From contig JAXLQU010000001.1 of the NCBI GenBank assembly GCA_046331425.1, forward strand, positions 494,594 to 558,593: DNA of 64,000 bases, written 5' to 3'. The notes under the pieces are model-generated. The model was not told where the DNA came from. It was given only the letters and a program-made list of their open reading frames with translations, and searched no databases. This DNA is from JANNUT01 sp046331425 (GTDB taxonomy: Bacteria > Acidobacteriota > Polarisedimenticolia > J045). Numbering within the stretch: position 1 is the stretch's first letter; each line of letters starts with the position of its first letter. Shown here piece after piece: positions 38,684-46,974 of the stretch. Position numbers and translations under genes: made by a program.

Positions 38684-39045
38684 TGAGGATTCGCCGATCC
38701 TACCGTTTTGAAGCTAGTCACCAGTTGCCCAAGCATCCCGGTGCGTGCCGCCGACTGCACGGCCACTCGTACCGGTTCATCGTCGAGGTCACCGGTACGC
38801 CCGACGATGACCAGGGAATGGTGTTGGATTTTTTCGATCTCGACCAAGTCGTGACCGAACGGGTACTCGAGAAACTCGATCACCATCATCTCAACGACTT
38901 GATTCCCAATCCGACCGCCGAGTGGATCGCGGTTTGGATCTGGCGCGCCCTGGCCGGTCAAATCAGAGGCATGAGTCAGATCGAACTGTTCGAGGTGGAG
39001 ACAGCGTCCGTCATTTACGCGGGGGAGTTCGAGGCGCCATCGTGA
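38683..39045 (+). CDS. queD: 6-carboxy-tetrahydropterin synthase QueD
   Basis: QueD turns dihydroneopterin triphosphate into 6-carboxy-tetrahydropterin for queuosine (7-deazaguanine) synthesis. Zinc histidines are in FEASHQLP and LHGHSYRF, and the catalytic Cys lies in GACRRLHGHSY, which distinguishes it from PTPS-III folate-bypass enzymes that have Glu. The Asp/His of KLDHHHLND and Glu in LFEVET complete the site. Length 120 is normal. The gene sits between folB and folE, which make and use the same pterin intermediates. Confidence 0.93.
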   Translation: MRIRRSYRFEASHQLPKHPGACRRLHGHSYRFIVEVTGTPDDDQGMVLDFFDLDQVVTERVLEKLDHHHLNDLIPNPTAEWIAVWIWRALAGQIRGMSQIELFEVETASVIYAGEFEAPS

Positions 39046-39608
39046 ATCGCGAGACGATGGAAGCCGGCATCCGCCTATTCCTCGACGGGGTGTTCGAGGG
39101 GCAGGTGCTCGATGCCGACAAGCGAGAGATCCAAGCGGACACGCCACGTCGGGTCGCGGAGGCGTTCCAACTGCATCTGTTTTCAGGCTACGCGGTCGAT
39201 GTCGCGGCGCTGGTCAAGCCGATGGTCCTCTCCGGGGCGAGCGGTCCGGTAGCCTTGCGCGGGATCGGGTTCACCTCGGTCTGCCAACACCATCTGCTCC
39301 CGTACCGCGGTGTCGCCCATCTCGGCTTCCTTCCGGCCGGTCACCACATTGGACTAGGGACGCTAGCGAGTTTGGTCGACGCGTTGAGTCGCCGGCTGAC
39401 ATTGCAAGAGCCGCTCACCGCCGCAATCGCCGACGCAATCACTGAGGCGCTCGCGCCGAGTTCGGTCTTGGTTTGCCTGGAGACCGAGCATGGATGCTTG
39501 GCAACCCGGGGCGCCCGCAAGGAAGGGCATCGCCTCGTAACCCTGGAACGGCGAGGGGAACCCGACGCCGATCTGGAATGGATGGTGCTTGGCCGAGGTC
39601 GTGATTGA
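39042..39608 (+). CDS. folE: GTP cyclohydrolase I
   Basis: FolE converts GTP to 7,8-dihydroneopterin triphosphate, substrate of both folate and QueD pathways. Zinc residues are Cys and His in TSVCQHHLLPYRGV and a later Cys in EHGCLATRG. LGTLASLVDALSRRL and TRGARKEG are conserved. Length 188 is normal. GTG start overlaps queD. With FolB and QueD this forms one pterin operon. Confidence 0.95.
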   Translation: MNRETMEAGIRLFLDGVFEGQVLDADKREIQADTPRRVAEAFQLHLFSGYAVDVAALVKPMVLSGASGPVALRGIGFTSVCQHHLLPYRGVAHLGFLPAGHHIGLGTLASLVDALSRRLTLQEPLTAAIADAITEALAPSSVLVCLETEHGCLATRGARKEGHRLVTLERRGEPDADLEWMVLGRGRD

Positions 39609-39713
39609 CCTCTCGGTCGACCGAAGAAGAACCCGAAAAACCACCGATCAATCGTCCTGCCGAGGAGTAGCATTCCAGCGACCAACGTTGCCAGGCTGCT
39701 CAGGGAGGGCACC

Positions 39714-40055
39714 ATGGAAATTCGGGTCGATACCTATCAGAAGGTCAAGACCGTCCGACCACTCGGGAACCTGCGATTTGCGGAAGACGGGGACCGCCGC
39801 CTGCGGAATGTCTTCGAAGAAGCGGCGGCAGACGGCACGAGTCGCTTCACACTCGATCTGCGGCACGTGAAGTACATGGACAGCAACTCGCTCGGCCAAC
39901 TGGTTGCGGCACTGCATCGCGTGCATGAGTTGGGCGGTGACATCAAGCTGTTCGGTGTGCAGAAGAAGGTGCTCGACGCGATGGTGTTGGTGCGACTCAA
40001 CGAGCTGTTCGATATCTACGATGAGGAACACGAGGCGGTGGCTGCCTACGTGTAA
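39714..40055 (+). CDS. STAS-domain protein (anti-sigma factor antagonist type)
   Basis: A 113-residue single STAS domain. The phosphoserine site pattern is YMDSNSLGQLV (DSNSLG), as in SpoIIAA/RsbV-like antagonists that bind an anti-sigma kinase when unphosphorylated. KLFGVQKKVLDAMVLVRLNE completes the fold. AGGGAGGG lies upstream of ATG 39714. No cognate anti-sigma kinase is found in this window. A weak -10-like TAGCAT lies at 39668. Confidence 0.88.
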   Translation: MEIRVDTYQKVKTVRPLGNLRFAEDGDRRLRNVFEEAAADGTSRFTLDLRHVKYMDSNSLGQLVAALHRVHELGGDIKLFGVQKKVLDAMVLVRLNELFDIYDEEHEAVAAYV

Positions 40056-40073
40056 CGGGCCCGTTCCCGCCGC

Positions 40074-42386
40074 GTGAACAGACGCACACCATTCGCGTGG
40101 ACGGTGCCGCGCGGCTCTGCCATCCTGTCGGCCGTGCGCGTCATCCTTGCCATCTCGGCGTTGACGATCGTGACGATCGAGCCTGCCGCTGCGGGTTCAC
40201 TCCGTATTCCTTCCGCTGCCCCTTCGATGGTTGCGGTATTTCCAAAGGCTCCCGTCGCGCCTGCACCGCGGATCCGCGTCGGACTTCGCAGCAATGACGG
40301 ACCGATCAAGGTCGGCAGCAGCGGCGGTCCATTCTTCATCTACGCCATGGGTCGACCCGACCCTCTTTGGCCCGAGCGTTCCAGCGGCGCGGTCATGATC
40401 GTCCCCGAAGGGGGTGCACCGCAGGCATCGCCACCCGTGCGGCGTGTGCAGATCGGGAGCTTCCGCAGCAAGGACAACGCCGAAACGCTCGCGCGCGATT
40501 TGGAAGCCGAGTACCACGCTCCGGCGAGTGCTGCGTGGGATCCGGATCGCAATGTATGGCGGGTGAGAATCGGCGAGGCCGAAACCGCGGAGCTGCTCAC
40601 CACTTTGCTCGCCTCGTTGCGGCAGGGCGGGTATCCCGATGCATGGTTGGTTTCGGAGCCGCGACAGAAACAGACAGGGGGAACACTCAGGTTGCTGGAC
40701 GCACGCTGGGACCTCTTCAGTCCGAGTGCCGAGCGGCTGTTGTTCGTGCCCGGCGAGGGAGACCGTCTCACGGTCGACGGCAAGGAATACCGCGGCCTGC
40801 TCGAGGCCAGGCTCTCGCCGTACGGAATGGTGCAGATCATCAACGAGCTATCGCTCGAGGACTACTTGCGCGGCGTCGTGCCGCTCGAGCTCGGACCAGG
40901 CCTGTTCCCTGAACCGGATGCACAGAAGGCACAAGCGGTCGCGGCGCGAACCTATGCCTTGGCCAATCTGGGTCAGTTTCAAGCCGAAGGGTTCGATGTT
41001 TGCGACACGCCGCGCTGTCAGGTGTACGGGGGCTCCTCTGCCGAACATCCTGTCTCCGATCGTGCTGTGCGCGATACAGCGGGCCAGGTGTTGGCGTTCA
41101 ATGGAGAACCGATCAATGCGCTCTTCACCGCGACGTGCGGCGGACACACCGAAGACGTCGAGGTGGTGTTTCCAGAATGGCGCGGCACCTATCTGCGCGG
41201 TGTGCCCTGCTTCGCCGAAGATCGCGAGTTGGAACGTGTGATGACGCGCGTGATCGGTGCCGCGTTGCCGGCCTCGATCAGCGATGAGCCGTCGGAAGGA
41301 AGGTCTGTGCTCTCTCGCGCCCTCTCGATTGCCGCCGAGATCGTGCCGATCGAAGCCGAGGAATCGACATGGCGGGCCGGTCCACTCGATCCGGCCCACT
41401 GGCAACGATGGACAGCGGCGCTGGCAAAGAGCGCGGGTCGCCCCACGCCTCGGGCCCTGGACGTGATTTCGGATCGACTCTCGCTCTGGCGCTGGATCGG
41501 CGACTGGACGTCAATCACCTCCGACGCGCAGAACGCTCTGCTACCGGGGGACGAGCGGGTACTGGTGATGAGCGATGATCGAGCCGCGATCGCCAACGCC
41601 GATTGGCCATTGATTGCGGAGATGCTCGAACGAGGCCTGCCGTTGCTCGATCAATCGGGCCGGCTTCGACCCGCGGAAGCGCCATCGCGCGGGGAGGCGG
41701 TCGCGCTCTTGGCGCGGCTGGCTGAGATTTACGATGCTGCACCGCTGGTCGATGCCACCGTGCTTCGCGGCGCTCCCGGACTGCTGCGTGTGAAGGTTGG
41801 ACGCGGCGAACGGGAATTTCGATTGGGATCGAACCGCCCACTGCTCTTGGCGGAGAGTGCTGCCGGCTGGTATCGGGTGGCCGAAGTGTCGTTGTTGCCC
41901 GGCGACAAGGTGGCGGTCTTTGGCAAAGGAACGACGCTCGCGTTGCTGGGGGTGAAACGTCGACAGGGGCGCGGCGATGATCGGCGCGGCACCAACTATC
42001 GATGGACCGAAGTGCGCGAATCGACGGCGTTGGAAGAGTCGCTCAACAAGGTTGCGCCGGTCGGCAGACTCAAAGACCTGACGATCGTGCGCCGCGGTGT
42101 CTCTGGCCGGGTCGCCGAGCTGTCGGTCGATGGTTCCGACGGTCATGCGGTGGTGGAAGGATTCCGCATTCGTCGCGCGCTCGATCTGCCCGAGATCCTG
42201 TTCACGATGTCGCTGCAACGCGACGAGGCTGGGTTCATTCGCCGCGCCGTGTTTCGAGGTCGCGGGTGGGGACACGGCGTCGGTATGTGTCAGAGCGGCG
42301 CCTTCGGCATGGCGCTGCGTGGCCGCGACTATCGCGAGATCCTGGCCCATTACTATCCGGGTTCGGTGTTGACCAATGAGCCGTAA
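40074..42386 (+). CDS. SpoIID/LytB-domain protein with SPOR domain
   Basis: The 770-residue protein starts at GTG 40074 with a membrane or signal segment (AVRVILAISALTIVTIEPAAA). Residues about 122-200 (VRRVQIGSFRSKDNAETLAR; VWRVRIGEAETAELL) are a SPOR domain, which binds denuded peptidoglycan. Residues about 260-400 are the SpoIID domain (LEDYLRGVVPLELGP, QAVAARTYALANLG, ALFTATCGGHTEDV). The C-terminal WGHGVGMCQSGAFGMALRG, with the SpoIID Glu/His glycan-cleft pattern, completes the fold. SpoIID is a lytic transglycosylase; here it likely remodels the cell wall. A roughly 200-residue insertion separates the halves. Confidence 0.9.
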   Translation: MNRRTPFAWTVPRGSAILSAVRVILAISALTIVTIEPAAAGSLRIPSAAPSMVAVFPKAPVAPAPRIRVGLRSNDGPIKVGSSGGPFFIYAMGRPDPLWPERSSGAVMIVPEGGAPQASPPVRRVQIGSFRSKDNAETLARDLEAEYHAPASAAWDPDRNVWRVRIGEAETAELLTTLLASLRQGGYPDAWLVSEPRQKQTGGTLRLLDARWDLFSPSAERLLFVPGEGDRLTVDGKEYRGLLEARLSPYGMVQIINELSLEDYLRGVVPLELGPGLFPEPDAQKAQAVAARTYALANLGQFQAEGFDVCDTPRCQVYGGSSAEHPVSDRAVRDTAGQVLAFNGEPINALFTATCGGHTEDVEVVFPEWRGTYLRGVPCFAEDRELERVMTRVIGAALPASISDEPSEGRSVLSRALSIAAEIVPIEAEESTWRAGPLDPAHWQRWTAALAKSAGRPTPRALDVISDRLSLWRWIGDWTSITSDAQNALLPGDERVLVMSDDRAAIANADWPLIAEMLERGLPLLDQSGRLRPAEAPSRGEAVALLARLAEIYDAAPLVDATVLRGAPGLLRVKVGRGEREFRLGSNRPLLLAESAAGWYRVAEVSLLPGDKVAVFGKGTTLALLGVKRRQGRGDDRRGTNYRWTEVRESTALEESLNKVAPVGRLKDLTIVRRGVSGRVAELSVDGSDGHAVVEGFRIRRALDLPEILFTMSLQRDEAGFIRRAVFRGRGWGHGVGMCQSGAFGMALRGRDYREILAHYYPGSVLTNEP

Positions 42387-42483
42387 GCCGAGTCCGCACC
42401 CTGTCAGGGAAAGCGATCGCGGACTGCTCGTGCTCACGACGTTGATTGCGTTGTGGACGGCAGTGCGTTTGATTTGGGGGTAG
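42376..42483 (+). CDS. Possible 35-residue membrane protein
   Basis: ATG 42376 overlaps the end of the SpoIID gene by 11 bases and runs to TAG 42481-42483. The product has a basic hydrophilic first half, then a single hydrophobic helix (GLLVLTTLIALWTAVRLIWG) at the C-terminus. The overlap suggests translational coupling. I cannot name a family, and small hydrophobic ORFs can arise by chance. Confidence 0.4.
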   Translation: MSRKPSPHPVRESDRGLLVLTTLIALWTAVRLIWG

Positions 42484-42488
42484 CGGCT

Positions 42489-43430
42489 GTGAACACGTCG
42501 TGGCCGGCGAGCGTCGCCATCTTCGGAGCCACCGGCACCGGCAAGACAATGCTGGCAGCGGCGCTGGCCGATCGGCTGCGATGTCACCTGCTGTCATGCG
42601 ATGCGGTTCAGATCTATCGCGATCTGAACGTAGCGACCGCCAAGCCGCACGGCGATGAACGCCGTCACGAGTGGGCGCTCGTCGATGCGGTCTCCGCGAC
42701 GACACACGTCAACGCCGGAACATGGGTGCGGCTGGCCGAAGCGGAACTCACCTGGGCGGCCTCCGCAGGTCGAATCCCGATCGTTGTCGGTGGTACCGGA
42801 ATGTACCTGCGCGCGCTGACCAAAGGCCTGGTCGAAGCTCCGGCCACCGACCCTGCGCTGCGTGCGCGACTGGAACGGATCGCGGCCCGGCACGGCGTTT
42901 CGCGTTTGCACCGTGTCCTGACGAGGCTCGATCCGGCGACCGCTTCAGGCTTGAGGCCGAGCGATCGGCAGCGCTTGATCCGTGCACTGGAGGTGCGGGT
43001 CGCGCACGGCCGTTCGCTGTCGCTGATGCAGGGCGGCGGGTGGCGCGGGCCGGATCGATTTCGGGTGATCCGAATCGGCCTTCAGCGCGAACGGGCCGCG
43101 CTGTATCGCGCCCTCGATCAGCGGGTCGCGCGGTTCTTCGACGCCGGCTTGGTCGGTGAGACAGAGTGGCTGCTGACCCGGGTCGGCCTCGCGCCCGAAG
43201 ACAACGCGCTTCGAGCGATCGGGTACCGCGAGGTCGCGGCCTGGTTGGCGTCGACCCCGCGCGGCTCTTTGACAACCTTGATCGAAACCGTACAGCGCAA
43301 CACGCGCCACTATGCCAAGCGGCAGTCGACCTGGTTTCGCAGCGAACCCAACACCTGCTGGCTCGACGCCGACGATCCGCTACTGGTGGAATCAGCCCAC
43401 CAACAGATCGTTCGCCAGCTGGGCTTATAA
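42489..43430 (+). CDS. miaA: tRNA dimethylallyltransferase
   Basis: MiaA adds dimethylallyl to A37 of tRNAs reading U-starting codons. The P-loop is GATGTGKTMLA near residue 13. SCDAVQIYRDLNVATAKP, VVGGTGMYLRAL, and NTRHYAKRQSTWFR match the family, with LQRERAALYRALDQRV as the DMAPP-binding region. GTG 42489 gives the shortest plausible N-terminus before the P-loop. Length 313 is typical. It precedes hfq as in many proteobacteria. Confidence 0.95.
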   Translation: MNTSWPASVAIFGATGTGKTMLAAALADRLRCHLLSCDAVQIYRDLNVATAKPHGDERRHEWALVDAVSATTHVNAGTWVRLAEAELTWAASAGRIPIVVGGTGMYLRALTKGLVEAPATDPALRARLERIAARHGVSRLHRVLTRLDPATASGLRPSDRQRLIRALEVRVAHGRSLSLMQGGGWRGPDRFRVIRIGLQRERAALYRALDQRVARFFDAGLVGETEWLLTRVGLAPEDNALRAIGYREVAAWLASTPRGSLTTLIETVQRNTRHYAKRQSTWFRSEPNTCWLDADDPLLVESAHQQIVRQLGL

Positions 43431-43439
43431 TCCCGCCCC
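43426..43439 (+). promoter_or_regulatory. Perfect -10 (TATAAT) overlapping the miaA stop; candidate leaderless hfq promoter
   Basis: TATAAT at 43426-43431 contains the miaA TAA and is followed by CCCGCCCC and then ATG 43440. The spacing puts transcription start within a base or two of the ATG. There is no ribosome site between them. No convincing -35 is seen. Confidence 0.6.
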
Positions 43440-43658
43440 ATGAGTGAAGAACACGATCTCCAATCGACGCTGCTCAACCGCTTCCAACGCGAAGGCAAGC
43501 CGGTGGCCGTGTGGCTCGTGTCGGGGAAGCGATTGATCGGGAGAATCAAGGGGCACGACAGGTTCACGATCGTGCTCGATCAAGGTGGAACCGATCAACT
43601 CGTGTTCAAGCACGCGATCGCCACCGTTGGTCCACCGCGCGACCTCACGGCGCCGTGA
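43440..43658 (+). CDS. hfq: RNA chaperone Hfq
   Basis: Hfq is a ring-shaped RNA-binding protein that pairs small RNAs with mRNAs. The Sm1 motif is PVAVWLVSGKRLIGRIKGHDRFTIVL, and the Sm2 motif is VFKHAIATV (YKHA in E. coli). Residues 1-10 are short, and the C-terminus is minimal, giving 72 residues like other short Hfq proteins. Synteny with miaA supports the call. It is the most interesting target of the promoter described just before it. Confidence 0.93.
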   Translation: MSEEHDLQSTLLNRFQREGKPVAVWLVSGKRLIGRIKGHDRFTIVLDQGGTDQLVFKHAIATVGPPRDLTAP

Positions 43659-43659
43659 G

Positions 43660-45156
43660 CTAACGCCGGAACAGCCCACCGCCTCGAGAATTCGAGCCCG
43701 GGTCGGTGCCGACCGACTGGAGCTCCCGCACGCGAGCCTGGAGTCGCTGGATCTGCGTTTCGAACTCGACCCGCTGGGCTTCTAGCGTGCGCGTCGCGCG
43801 CTCACGCTCCTCCTCGGCAGTGCGCACCCGCTGCTCGGCCTCGCGGTCGGCTTCGGCGCGCGCTTTCAATTCCAACGTCAGCTCGCGGATGCGCTGATCG
43901 CGTTCGGTCAGTTCGGAGCCGTGGCGTTCCTGCAGGTCGTCGTACAGTTTTTCGACTTCCAGGAGTTTGTGTACTCGCGAGTAGTCCGCGTCCGAAGGCA
44001 TGTCGATCTCCTCGCCCGGCGCATCGGGCTGGCGTTTGGCAGGGAAGAAGAACTTGCGCAGCATCAGGTCGAGGTCGGCAGCGTTGGTCGAGATTTCCAT
44101 CGCCGTCTGGCGCGTAATCACGCCGTGGATCACCAAGGCCGCCAACGACTGATTCGTCGATTGCATCTGGTGATAGCTGACCGACTTTTCGATCTCCTCG
44201 TTCAGCTCCTGGATCGCCCCGTCTTTGATCAGCTTCGAGATCCGCGGCGACTCTCGCATGATCTCCACCGCGGCCACCATCCCTTTGCCGTCGGCGCGCT
44301 CCACCAGTTGCAGAGAGACCACCGCCTTGAGCACTTGCCCTAGCTGTTGACGCACTTGGCGGTGCTGCTCGGCTGGGAACATATCGATGATGCGGTCGAT
44401 GGTTTGTGCAGCCGAGTTGGTGTGCAGCGTGGTGAACACGACATGGCCGGTCTCGGCGGCGGTAAGCGTCACGCCCATCGTTTCCAGATCGCGATTCTCG
44501 CCAACCATGATCACGTCAGGGTCCTGCCGAAGTGCGTTGCGAAGCGCCGCTGCAAAGTTGGGAGTATCGGCACCTACCTCGCGCTGCGTCACCGTGGCCA
44601 GCCCATCGTTGAGAACGAATTCGATCGGATCCTCGATCGTCACGATGTGGACGAGACGCTTGTGGATCACCTCGCCGAGGATCGCCGCCAACGTGCTCGA
44701 CTTTCCAGACCCGGTTGGGCCGGTCACGATCACCAACCCTTGTCGAAGCTCGGCCAGTTCCTTGAGGACCTCCGGCATCCCCCATTCATCCAGGGTCGGG
44801 AAGAGAAACGGCACGCGACGGAACACCGCGCCGAGAGTTCCTCTTTGGTAGAAGATCGTTCCGCGGAAACGAGAGAGTCCCGGCACGGAATGCCCGAACT
44901 CACAGCACAGTCGTTCCTCCAGAATCTCGAGCTGACGGGAGGTGAGAGTGCCGCGCAGGAGCAGGTCGAGCTCTTCAGGACGCAACGGTGCGCCCTTCAG
45001 CGGAATCAGTTTTCCCTTGAGCCGAAGTAGCGGCGGGCGCATGGGCCGCAGGTGCAGATCGGAGGCCCCCTGCTGCACCATGAAGCGCAGCAGATCGTCC
45101 AGCCGGTAGGTCGTTGCGGGCTCGGGGCCAGCCGAGGTTTGCGTCATCGTTTCCAT
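43660..45156 (-). CDS. pilT: PilT-like retraction ATPase with C-terminal coiled coil
   Basis: The 498-residue protein has a PilT-type ATPase of about 360 residues: SDLHLRPMRPPLLRL, Walker A GPTGSGKSSTLA near residue 145, IVTIEDPIEFVL, MVGENRDLETM (Walker B region) and FTTLHTNSA. After it comes a long charged coiled coil (residues about 390-470: EKLYDDLQERHGSELTERD and repeats) with a glycine-rich tail. Ordinary PilT has about 345-370 residues, so this extra 110 residues is unusual. It lies far from the pilus block but may act with it. Confidence 0.92.
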   Translation of the reverse strand: METMTQTSAGPEPATTYRLDDLLRFMVQQGASDLHLRPMRPPLLRLKGKLIPLKGAPLRPEELDLLLRGTLTSRQLEILEERLCCEFGHSVPGLSRFRGTIFYQRGTLGAVFRRVPFLFPTLDEWGMPEVLKELAELRQGLVIVTGPTGSGKSSTLAAILGEVIHKRLVHIVTIEDPIEFVLNDGLATVTQREVGADTPNFAAALRNALRQDPDVIMVGENRDLETMGVTLTAAETGHVVFTTLHTNSAAQTIDRIIDMFPAEQHRQVRQQLGQVLKAVVSLQLVERADGKGMVAAVEIMRESPRISKLIKDGAIQELNEEIEKSVSYHQMQSTNQSLAALVIHGVITRQTAMEISTNAADLDLMLRKFFFPAKRQPDAPGEEIDMPSDADYSRVHKLLEVEKLYDDLQERHGSELTERDQRIRELTLELKARAEADREAEQRVRTAEEERERATRTLEAQRVEFETQIQRLQARVRELQSVGTDPGSNSRGGGLFRR

Positions 45157-45174
45157 TCAGCTCAACCGTCCGGA

Positions 45175-45185
45175 CTAGAATCTAG
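45175..45185. promoter_or_regulatory. Palindromic -10 box between pilT and pgsA
   Basis: CTAGA-A-TCTAG is an 11-bp palindrome. It reads TAGAAT as a -10 for pgsA on the plus strand and TAGATT on the minus strand toward pilT, so one box could serve both divergent genes. Confidence 0.4.
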
Positions 45186-45271
45186 GGCCCGGTCCCGGCA
45201 TGGGCCAGACCGGGCTTGGCCGGTGCGATTCGAAAGCTCGCGGGCCCGCGCGCATCCGATGACGAGGACAG

Positions 45272-45892
45272 ATGGCTCGACTAGATCCGATCCTAAGGCA
45301 ACTGACCTTGGCCAATCAGCTGACGCTCCTGAGGCTGTTTGCGGTGCCGGCGGTGGCGCTCTCGCTGTTGGAGGGGGAGACCGGTCTAGCGTTCGGGCTG
45401 TTCGTCGGTGCCGCTGTCACCGATCGACTCGATGGGATCGCGGCGCGACGGCTCGGTCAGTCGACTCAGTTGGGAATGATCCTGGACCCGGCGGCCGACA
45501 AGCTGATGATGATCGTGACGTATGTGATTCTGTCGTTGCCCGATCATCCCCGATCGTTCCCGATGTTCGAGCTGCGCTGGCACGTACCGGCCTGGTTGAC
45601 ACTCTTGATCGTGCTCCGCGACGTGCTGATCGTGGTGATTGCGCTAGCCCTGTACCTCTCGCACAACCTTAGAAAATTCCCGCCGAGTTGGATGGGGAAG
45701 TGGGCCACTGGGTCGGCCATGGTGTGTGCGGCTGTGTTTCTGCTTGGCAACGTGTGGAGCGGCTTGGGAGACGGTTGGTTGATCGCGGGCATTTGGTGGA
45801 TCACCGCGTTCACGGTTGGCTCTGGCATCGACTACCTGGTGCGCATCCGGCGCGTGTTGCAATCGTTGCCCGTGACAACGGAAACCAAATGA
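45272..45892 (+). CDS. pgsA: CDP-alcohol phosphatidyltransferase (PgsA-like)
   Basis: The 206-residue membrane protein has the family signature D-G-x2-A-R-x8-G-x3-D-x3-D in DRLDGIAARRLGQSTQLGMI and LDPAADK. Multiple hydrophobic helices follow. It most likely makes phosphatidylglycerophosphate; CLS-type cardiolipin synthases are an alternative. The stop overlaps the next ATG by four bases. Confidence 0.85.
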   Translation: MARLDPILRQLTLANQLTLLRLFAVPAVALSLLEGETGLAFGLFVGAAVTDRLDGIAARRLGQSTQLGMILDPAADKLMMIVTYVILSLPDHPRSFPMFELRWHVPAWLTLLIVLRDVLIVVIALALYLSHNLRKFPPSWMGKWATGSAMVCAAVFLLGNVWSGLGDGWLIAGIWWITAFTVGSGIDYLVRIRRVLQSLPVTTETK

Positions 45893-46974
45893 ACCGTTTG
45901 TCGCCTGCCGCACGGTGGGGCCTCGGATTGCTACTCGCCGCGATTGCGGTGTTCGTGGTGATCAAGATTGCGCCTGTGCTCGCGGCGCTGACCACTGCAT
46001 TCATCATCGCGTATGCGGTCGAGCCTTCGATCTCGTGGCTGGAGCGACGCCGGATTCCTCGTGCGCTCGGGACGTTGCTGCTGGCGCTCGGGCTGATCGC
46101 GGCGATCATCGTCGTCTTCGGGATTGCCGTGCCGCGGATTGCCGACCAGGCCGCTTCGCTGGCGGGCCGCGTCGATACGTCGAACGTGACCGATCCGGAA
46201 CACTGGCCGCCGGCACTGCGCCAGTTCGTGAACGAGCATCAAACAGAGCTGCAGGAGTTGCAGGTCAGTGCCACGCGGTGGCTGAAGGACAACGCAGCCT
46301 TCTTGGCCAAGAGTGTCGGGCGCGGACTGCGTTCGGTGTTCTCGTCCGTCGTCGGTGCGATCCTGGCGGTTCTCAACCTGATCGTGGTGCCGTTCTTCGC
46401 GTTCTACATTTTGGTCGATTGGCACCGACTTCGCGCCGCGGCGTACGAGGTAGTGCCGTCGCGCTGGCAGTTGCCGGTGAGCACCATCGCCAGCGAAGTC
46501 GACGCGTCGCTGCGCGCATTTCTGCGCGGGCAGTTCGTGGTCAGTGGGATCATGGCGGTGCTGTACGCGATCGGCCTCGGCTTGATGGGGACGCCGCTCG
46601 GGGTCTTGCTGGGGCTGGTCGCTGGAGCGCTCAATATCGTCCCGTACTTGGGGCTGGCGGTCGGATTGATCCCGGCACTGTTGCTGGATTTTTTGCAGTA
46701 CCAATCGCTGTCGCGACTGCTGGGTGTCGTTGCCGTGTTCGTGATCGTTCAGAACATCGAGGGTTGGATCCTCACGCCGCGCTTGGTGGGTAGCGCGGTT
46801 GGTCTGCATCCGATGGCGGTGTTGATCGCGGTGCTGGTGGGCGGGCAACTGTTCGGGTTTGCAGGCATTCTGCTCGCGGTGCCGGGGGCTGCGGTGCTGT
46901 CGGTCCTGGCGCGTCACGCGCTGGCGGCGGCGCGACGCAACGACCCACCGGTGGAGCTCTCGACCTCGCAATGA
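45889..46974 (+). CDS. AI-2E/PerM-family transporter
   Basis: This 361-residue protein starts at ATG 45889, overlapping pgsA by four bases. Hydrophobic segments lie near residues 8-30, 35-50, 60-80, 155-180 and several in the C-terminal half (IMAVLYAIGLGLMG; LGLVAGALNIVPYLGLAVGL; HPMAVLIAVLVGGQLFGFAG), matching the AI-2E exporter family of eight-helix proteins. The substrate is unknown; only a few members move autoinducer-2. It is followed with a 4-base overlap by mutS2. Confidence 0.88.
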   Translation: MNRLSPAARWGLGLLLAAIAVFVVIKIAPVLAALTTAFIIAYAVEPSISWLERRRIPRALGTLLLALGLIAAIIVVFGIAVPRIADQAASLAGRVDTSNVTDPEHWPPALRQFVNEHQTELQELQVSATRWLKDNAAFLAKSVGRGLRSVFSSVVGAILAVLNLIVVPFFAFYILVDWHRLRAAAYEVVPSRWQLPVSTIASEVDASLRAFLRGQFVVSGIMAVLYAIGLGLMGTPLGVLLGLVAGALNIVPYLGLAVGLIPALLLDFLQYQSLSRLLGVVAVFVIVQNIEGWILTPRLVGSAVGLHPMAVLIAVLVGGQLFGFAGILLAVPGAAVLSVLARHALAAARRNDPPVELSTSQ

